Assembly (NCBI GenBank): GCA_013399305.1
Contig: VXAI01000180.1
Coordinates: 1,626,567-1,690,566, forward strand
Reading direction: 5' to 3'
Origin: Rostratula benghalensis
Taxonomy: Eukaryota > Chordata > Aves > Charadriiformes > Rostratulidae
Length of the DNA: 64,000 bases
Part shown: piece by piece, positions 58,178 to 64,000 of the stretch
Numbering within the stretch: the stretch's first letter is position 1
Layout of the letters: each line of letters begins with the position of its first letter
The notes under the pieces: model-generated
Database searches by the model: none
Told to the model about the DNA's origin: nothing
Seen by the model: only the letters and a program-made list of their open reading frames with translations
Program-made: the position numbers and the translations under genes

Positions 58178-58470
58178 GTTTAGAAAGAAAGAAAGAGAAG
58201 GAAGTAAGAAAGACAGAAAGAAAAAAAGAAGAAAGAAGGAAGAAAGGAAGAGAAGACAGAAAGAAGGAAAGATGAAAGAAAGAGAAGGAAGAAAGAAAGA
58301 AAGAGAAGGAAGAAATAGAAGAAAGAAGGAAAAATGAAAGGAAGGAAGAAAGAAGAAAGGAAGAAAGAGAAGGAAGAAAGGAAGAAAGAAAGAGAGAGAA
58401 GAAAGAAATAAAGAAAGGGAAGAAAGAAAAAGAAAATAAAGGAAAGGGGGGGAAAAAAAGGAAAGCCCGA
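58178..58470. repeat. Long polypurine tract, GAAA/GGAA-type
   Basis: About 290 bases of almost pure A and G on the plus strand in imperfect AGAAAGAAAG/GGAAGAAAG units, broken by a few single pyrimidines, ending in a G-rich GGGGGGAAAAAAAGG. Purine mirror symmetry suggests triplex (H-DNA) potential. A poly(T) run follows at 58498-58518. Confidence 0.93.
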
Positions 58471-58497
58471 ACCCAGCAATGCAAACTTTTTTCTGGG

Positions 58498-58518
58498 GTT
58501 TTTTTTTTTTTTTTTTTC
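58498..58518. repeat. Poly(T) run
   Basis: About 21 T bases, 30 bp after the purine tract. Confidence 0.85.
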
Positions 58519-59769
58519 ACAATGGGTTTTAAATTCTGCAGAAAATGAAGAGATAAAGCGCATCAGAGCTTATACCTGCTAAATCCTCCGACAGCTGCTT
58601 TCTCACCCTGCTGCCTGAAAATGAATCAACTTAATTATTCCTGTGGCTACATACATCCAGAGAGCTTAGACTTGCCTCTTTATCGCTGACTACAGTAACT
58701 GGCCTTGTCTTCTGGAATAGTTAAGGAGACTGAAAACTGGGTGGTTTTGTTTTGGTTTGCTTTTTTGATTTGTAATTCCAGAGTACACAGACTGGAGTAG
58801 AATATCTGGAATTTTGGAGTCTCTTGTCAATGGTTAGACTGTGCCAACACCAAGTTAAAATTTGCTTGTGTAGTATGGCATGTTTGGATTAATGTTCTAA
58901 AATAATGGTGAGTGAAGGCTTGAGATAGAGGCTGTGGTCAAGAGACTAGTGTAGGGAATTCACAGAATGTAATATGTGGAGAGAGGGGAGGAAAACAGCA
59001 TTAAATTATCTTCCGAGGACCCTGAAGTCTTTCAGGATGACTTTTCTGACTACTCTGAGAACATAACCATTGATTTAGTTAAGACAATTGTTCTAAAAAT
59101 TGTCTGGCATTACCTGGTGCACGTGTTAAATGTGTAAAGTTGTCATTAAAGCCACTGATAGGTTGCTTGTCAACTCAAGTCATTTCCTCTCCCGTCGGAG
59201 TCAGATTTTCTTTATGGCCTCCTCTGTCGGTAAGCACTGTTCATGAAGAAGGATTTGGGCATCTCATTCTACAACCTTAGTTTTGCCCACTCGGTGGATT
59301 CAACTAAAGGAAATCCCTTTGTGACTGAAATGTTGAAGCTGAATCTCAATCACGAAGTCACCAAGTGATGTTTTCTCTTTCATTTCCCCCCTCTGTACAA
59401 ACCAAAGTGCTTCTCATTGGGAGCCTTTAGATCGGAAGGAAACTGGGCATGAATTCTAAAAAAAACGGTTTGCAAAGAGGTGTCTTTCCTCCTCTTTTCT
59501 CTGTGCTGGCTTGTTGATTTTTTTTTTGAATGGTCAAGTGGAAGGCAGCCTTAAAACTTCTCCCATCTCAGATGCTTCAAGCCTGGCTGTAGAGGGTTGT
59601 CTCTGGATACAGTGCGGTCCAGCGGCCACTCTTTTGCCATACGCTGGGACAAAGGTAGAGGAGTCATGCTGTGTGATACTTGCAAATTTAGGGCCAAACT
59701 AGGAAATCACTGAAGTAAGCACATCATTGTAATGTGGACCGAGGATTTATACCTAAGCCTTATCTGTCA
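58519..59769. other. Non-coding stretch, no gene recognised
   Basis: Nothing recognised beyond short homopolymers. Confidence 0.5.
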
Positions 59770-60772
59770 AATGCTGGATCAAGCACTGGTTGGATGGACA
59801 GTCCCAAAGAGTGGCGTTAAATCCAGCTGGCACAAGTGGTGTTCCTCAGGGCTCAGTGTTGGGATCATTTCTGTTTCATGTCTTTATTGATGATCTCGAC
59901 AAGGATGTGGAGTGTACCATCAACAAGTTTGCAGATGACACCAAGTTAGTTTGGAGTGTTGGTCTGCAGGAGGCCAGGGAAGCTCTACAGAGGGACTTGG
60001 ATAAAATGGATCAATGGGCCAATGTTAATGGGATGAGCTTCAACAAGGCCAAGTGCCAGGTCCTGCACTTGGGCCACACCAAGCCCATGCATGGCTCCAG
60101 GCTGGGGGCAGTGTGGCTGGAGCTGCCTGGCAGAAAATAGGCCTGTGGGCTGAACATGAGCCAGCAGTGTGCCCAGGTGGCCATCCTGGCTTGTATAAAA
60201 AATTGTGTGACCAGCAGGAGTAGGGAGGGGATTGTCCCCCTGGACTCAGCAGTGGGGAGGCCACCCCTGGAGTCTGGTGTCCAGTTCTGGGCACCTCAAC
60301 CCCAGAGAGATGTGGAGGGGCTGGAGCCAGTGCAGAGGAGGGCAAGGGAGCTGGGGAAGGGCCTGGAGAAGAAATCTCCTGGAGAGCCATGGATGGAGCT
60401 GGGAGTGTTGAGTTGGAGGAAGAAGCTGAGGGGAGACCTCATCCCTCTCTGCAACTCCTTGCAAGGCCATTGGAGAGAGGTTGGTGCTGGTCTCTTCTCC
60501 CAGGGAATCAGCCAGAGAAGGAGAGGGAATGGCTTCAAGCTGTAGGTTTAGGCTGGAGATGAGGAAAGAATTCTTCCCAGCAAGAGTGGTGAGAGGCTGG
60601 GAGAAGCTGCCCAGGGAGGGGGTTGAGTCCCCATCCCTGAGTGTGTTTGAGAGTGGTTGAGATGTGGTGTTGGGGAATGTGGTGTAGGGGAGACCTTTGT
60701 AGAGTGGGGCTGATGGTTGGACTCCGTGATCCCAAGGGTCTTTTCCAACCTGAATGATTCTGTGATTCTATG
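59770..60772 (+). mobile_element. CR1 LINE, about 1.0 kb, with reverse transcriptase remnant
   Basis: The longest plus-strand CR1. A frame from 59790 encodes the C-terminal reverse transcriptase region: [16 protein letters not shown] (motif 4-like), then IDDLD, then KFADDTKL with the FADD catalytic-type motif, and [12 protein letters not shown]. It is followed by '[18 protein letters not shown]' up to LELPGRK, where a stop ends the frame at about 60140. The UTR then runs to 60772 ('gaatgattctgtgattctatg'). The N-terminal endonuclease and most of the polymerase are missing, so the copy is inactive. Confidence 0.95.
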
Positions 60773-62395
60773 CAGAAGAAAGGTGGACTGTCAAGATCAG
60801 TGGCAGTCGGTCACACACGGATGCACACAATGCTCTGAGTTTGTCACCAAGCAGCCATCAGTGTAACCTGGTGCCCCAAGGTATTAGAGGTGCAGCTCAG
60901 TGACTTCTGCCGTGCTCTCTGGATGTGTTCCTGCTGTCGTGGGAGGGCATTCTTGTTCAAGAGAAACCCCAGTGCTGTGGGGAAACTGAGAAGGGTTCCT
61001 CTGCCATGTGGTGCTCCACAGATGGCTTGTTGTGAACCTCCAGCCCTTCAGACTTTTCTGGGGGAGGCTTCTGAGAAGATTGATACTGTGAGATCATCAA
61101 AATACTGTGTCTGGTGAGGGGAAAGGCTCGGACTTGTTCCAGAAGTGTGCAGGCGATGGTAGATGTCCGAGATGGCAGCCTGTCTTCTCCAGGCAGTGCC
61201 AAGGACAAACTTTATGTTGGGATGTGGGTAAGTAGAGTAGAAGTGTGCATCCTTTCAGCTAGCAAGCTGCTGAAATGTGGTCAGTGGGAAGGCTGCTGTA
61301 GAGCTTGGCCCTGGTAAAGTCCTCTTTCTGCCAACTTCTCTGCTTTCATTTCATTTTCTTGTGGTAGAGCCCAAGCGTTCAGACCTCTGCTCCATCCCAA
61401 ACGGGAGAGACACGCTTATTTGCGTAGGCAGAAGTTGTCACAGCAAGAGAGAGAAGGAAGAATAAAAGGGGGGAGGAGGTCAGTAAATCTTAAATCTTGG
61501 AAAGGCAAAGTAGTCAGAATGTGATAGGACAGAGGTGATGTCAAATAAGCTAAACACAGAGCTAGACTAAAACAGCTTAACATAATACTTAACTTAATGG
61601 TGATGCTGACTGCAGAAATGTAAGACATGTTAGAGCGATCCAAAATACGGGGAATAAGTTCCTACATGGTTAAACAAAAAAAAGGTATTCTCTCTCTTCC
61701 CCCCGCCCCCTCCCTCCGCTGTCTTTCTCTTCATGCCTTTAGTGAATTTACCTTGTCTTAATCCTAATGTAGAATTTGGGACTCTCTTGCCGGACAAGAG
61801 GTTGCCAGATAAGAAAAAGGACATGATTTAAAGCAAATGTGCCCTCTGAAACACTAATTTTTCAGTAAGAGTAGCCAAGCATAATGTAATTACAACAACT
61901 CTCTACAGTGTTTGCGTACAATGGCATTGAGCAGAGAATGCCTTTAATTCCATTGTAAGGTCAGACACAGGGGGAGGACGCTGTCTCTCAGACAGCAGTA
62001 ATCAAGGGCTGGCAACTCAGCTTTGGAAATGCAGCAGATGAGTTCTTGGCAGTGGATGCCCAAGAGCTCAGGAGACTCCCCACAATCAGCAGCTTCGACG
62101 TTTTTGGCCAGCCTAGTTAAATAGGGTTGGCTCTGAACACCACAAGGCAAGTGCTCACCCCGTTATGTGCCAGGCCTGGGGCAGAGGCTCCCTGCCTTCT
62201 GTCTCGGGGGCAAGGGGGAGCCTCTAAAGCATGGAGCTCTTCGGTGATGCCCTGTGGATAACCTTCCAGACCATAGCAAAGAAGAGGAATTTGCGTTGTT
62301 TGCATGTTGGCCAGGACACTCAGCACTAGAGAAGGGATGCATGGGTTTTGCAACCAAGCGTAAATGACAGCTCCTCCAGTCTACTGAATCAAACG
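60773..62395. other. Non-coding stretch, no gene recognised
   Basis: Has an A run near 61674-61684 and a C-rich stretch near 61700. No recognisable exon. Confidence 0.5.
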
Positions 62396-62570
62396 TGGTT
62401 GGAAGGGACCTTTGAGATCATTGAGTCCAACCATAAACAAACAAATAAACAAACAAAAAAACCAAAACACCCACTCGCACCCAAAAAAACCCCACCACAA
62501 CAACCACCACCACATCCAAAAAATCTCAGGCCACTAGAGCAGGCCCTCAAGTGCCACATCTACACCTTTT
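62396..62570 (-). mobile_element. CR1 left arm of a head-to-head inverted pair
   Basis: Minus-strand CR1 terminus ('gtggttggaagggacctttg', 'gatcattgagtccaacc') with an expanded A/C-rich segment (about 62433-62520) where the other copies have a short GT/AC run. It ends at 62570 in 'gccacatctacacctttt', mirrored by the right arm. Confidence 0.9.
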
Positions 62571-62582
62571 CTTCTTTTTCCA

Positions 62583-62736
62583 TTCCTGGAGGTATTTCAG
62601 AAAGGTGTAGATGTGGCACTTGAGGGCCTGCTCTGGTGGCCGAGATTGTAGGGGTTCTTTTTGTGTGTGTGTGTGGTTGGACTTGATGATTTCAGAAGTC
62701 CTTTCCCACCATGAAGATTCTGTGACTCCGTGATTT
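62583..62736 (+). mobile_element. CR1 right arm of a head-to-head inverted pair
   Basis: Plus-strand CR1 of the GT-run subfamily, ending 'catgaagattctgtgactccg'. Bases 62601-62641 pair with 62529-62570 with about one mismatch, and the outer parts pair imperfectly. Both arms share 'gagggcctgctct', whereas the 6430 and 48742 copies have 'gagggcatgctct', suggesting the arms are one another's closest relatives. Confidence 0.9.
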
Positions 62737-63244
62737 GTTGCTTTCTAATGGGCAGGGAATTTGATCTCATGGGCAGTGATGGGGCTTAGATGTTTGAATT
62801 AATCTGCCTGGTTTTGTGTGCTTCTTTTGCACAATACTGCAGGAATAGTGGCTGTGGGCTGACTCTAAAACCACATGTAATAAGGCAGTCTCACACAACT
62901 TCTCAGCAGGCCTGAGGAAGCAGAAGTGAAGCCAGTGGCTGAATGTCACGTTCTCTGGGAGGGTGAAAAGTTAAGCCAGGTTCACTGGGGCTCGGACAGG
63001 AGTCTGAGGGAATACCAGTACTGAATACGTTTTCGACGGGAAAGGTTTGCAATTTCATCCTTCTTCTGCATTCCTGCTCCTAGTGTGATAGTTAGAAAGA
63101 ATTAATCCTAATTAATAATATATAAATATATAAAATATTAATTAAAACTAATTAGTAGCAATTAGTAGTCATTGTCAGGAAGGCAGAAGGAGGGAGACAG
63201 AAGATTTTTAAACATCCAGCTTGTTGCTGGGACTAGAATAATAA
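62737..63244. other. Non-coding stretch with an AT-rich tract
   Basis: Contains an AT-rich low-complexity tract at about 63105-63170 built of 'attaat' and 'atata' words. No gene recognised. Confidence 0.5.
63105..63170. repeat. AT-rich low-complexity tract with TTAAT words
   Basis: Dense in TAATTA-type words and (ATA)n, with 'attagtagcaattagtagtc' as a local duplication. Confidence 0.75.
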
Positions 63245-63467
63245 AATCATAGAATGCTTAGAGTAGGAAGGGACCTTCAAGATGATGGAGTTCCAACCCC
63301 CCTGCCCTGGGCAGGGACACCTCCCACCACACCAGGTCCCTCCAAGCCCCATCCAGCCTGGCCTTGAACCCCTCCGGGGATGGGGCAGCCACAGCTTCTC
63401 TGGGCAACCTCTTCCAGGGTCTCACCACCCTCACAGCAAAGAAGTTCTTCCTGAGATCTCATCTGAA
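63245..63467 (-). mobile_element. CR1 LINE, about 220-bp 3' fragment
   Basis: Minus-strand copy with 3' end at 63245 ('aatcatagaatgc'), the GGCAGGGACACCTCCCACC block and a truncation after 'ctgagatctcatctga'. Close to the copies at 34756 and 49772. Confidence 0.94.
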
Positions 63468-64000
63468 AAGAAATTGTCTGCTTCATTTTTTTTTCCCACT
63501 ACTCCATGAGGATTTTTCCTTCATCACATTTCCTACTGCAGTTTAGGTGTTAAACTAAGGTCCTGGTGAAATCAGTAGGAGTGTGCCACTCACCGTAGAG
63601 TGGCCAGCAGAGTGACCCGTCAGCCTTCAGGAGCTACAGTCGTTTGGCCTTCAGGTTTGTCCTTTCTGAGGAAGTGGTGTGGTCAGGTTTGGTTGAGCAC
63701 ACTCTGAATGCACCACTACCTCTCAGCAGTGGGGTGGGCAGTCTGGAGTTCATCTTTCAGATGGGGAAGTAGCTGCCTCCCACTGGCAGACCAGCTAAGT
63801 AGCTCTGCCGAGGAATTTTGGCTGCATGGGGGTACCGTCTGAGAACAAAAAAACTTCTGTAAATGAAGTGAGCAGTATGCAGATGTAGAGTGGAGAACAC
63901 AGAATTGCTTTTTATCATCAAACTAAGCTTTAGAAGACTTGTTTGAATGCACAGCGCTGTACGTCTTAGATTTGCGGGAGCGGATGGGGAGGAGGTCAGC
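63468..64000. other. Non-coding end of window
   Basis: Nothing recognised; the window may cut a larger feature here. Confidence 0.45.

Noticed and set aside
58164..58563. Phe/Ser-rich frames resembling membrane segments
   Set aside because: They are translations of the polypurine tract read on the other strand.
1..64000. tRNA, rRNA or microRNA genes
   Set aside because: No tRNA A- and B-box pair with a cloverleaf, rRNA-like stretch or convincing short hairpin precursor was seen by eye. The hairpins noted belong to inverted CR1 pairs. A covariance-model search would be needed to exclude small RNAs.

Overview
The window looks like avian nuclear DNA, most likely the intronic or intergenic part of a large vertebrate locus. 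The evidence is direct: about thirty fragments of CR1, the dominant bird LINE, occur on both strands. Most end in the CR1 3' signature (a block reading 'aaggtcccttccaac' followed by one or more 'attctatg'-type octamers). There is also one clean solo LTR of the avian 'TGTCCTGGTTT...' type, and no bacterial-type gene organisation, no compact operons and no CRISPR. By my coordinates CR1 covers roughly a fifth of the window, which is high for a bird and closer to woodpecker-type (Piciformes) genomes than to chicken or songbirds; that lineage call is inference only.

No complete protein-coding gene is visible. The longer open frames are antisense readings of CR1, translations of purine or trinucleotide runs, or unremarkable short frames. 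The best candidate for host-gene function is a CpG island at about 8.8-9.53 kb. It carries two CCAAT boxes on opposite strands around a GC box, a GGA run, and a candidate first exon with a strong-Kozak ATG at 9503 followed by a perfect GTAAGT donor at 9522. I do not recognise the gene. A weaker CpG cluster lies at about 50.73-51.14 kb.

Layout: 1-8.8 kb is non-coding with a solo LTR (1313-2058, 5-bp target duplication) and two CR1s; 8.8-9.6 kb is the CpG island; 9.6-64 kb is non-coding sequence broken up by CR1 copies, homopolymers, microsatellites and two small tandem duplications. Remnants of the CR1 reverse transcriptase (GVPQGSVLG and FADD-type motifs) survive at 59.77-60.77 kb (+) and 39.1-39.9 kb (-).

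The most unusual structure is a CR1-inside-CR1 composite found twice, in opposite orientations, about 19 kb apart (19069-19528 and 38645-39890). The nested piece is 278 bp in both, with the same junctions, but different DNA flanks the copies. Two further self-complementary or nested CR1 arrangements occur at 48704-49232 (nested, 4-bp target duplication) and 62396-62736 (head-to-head hairpin). All comparisons were made by eye.
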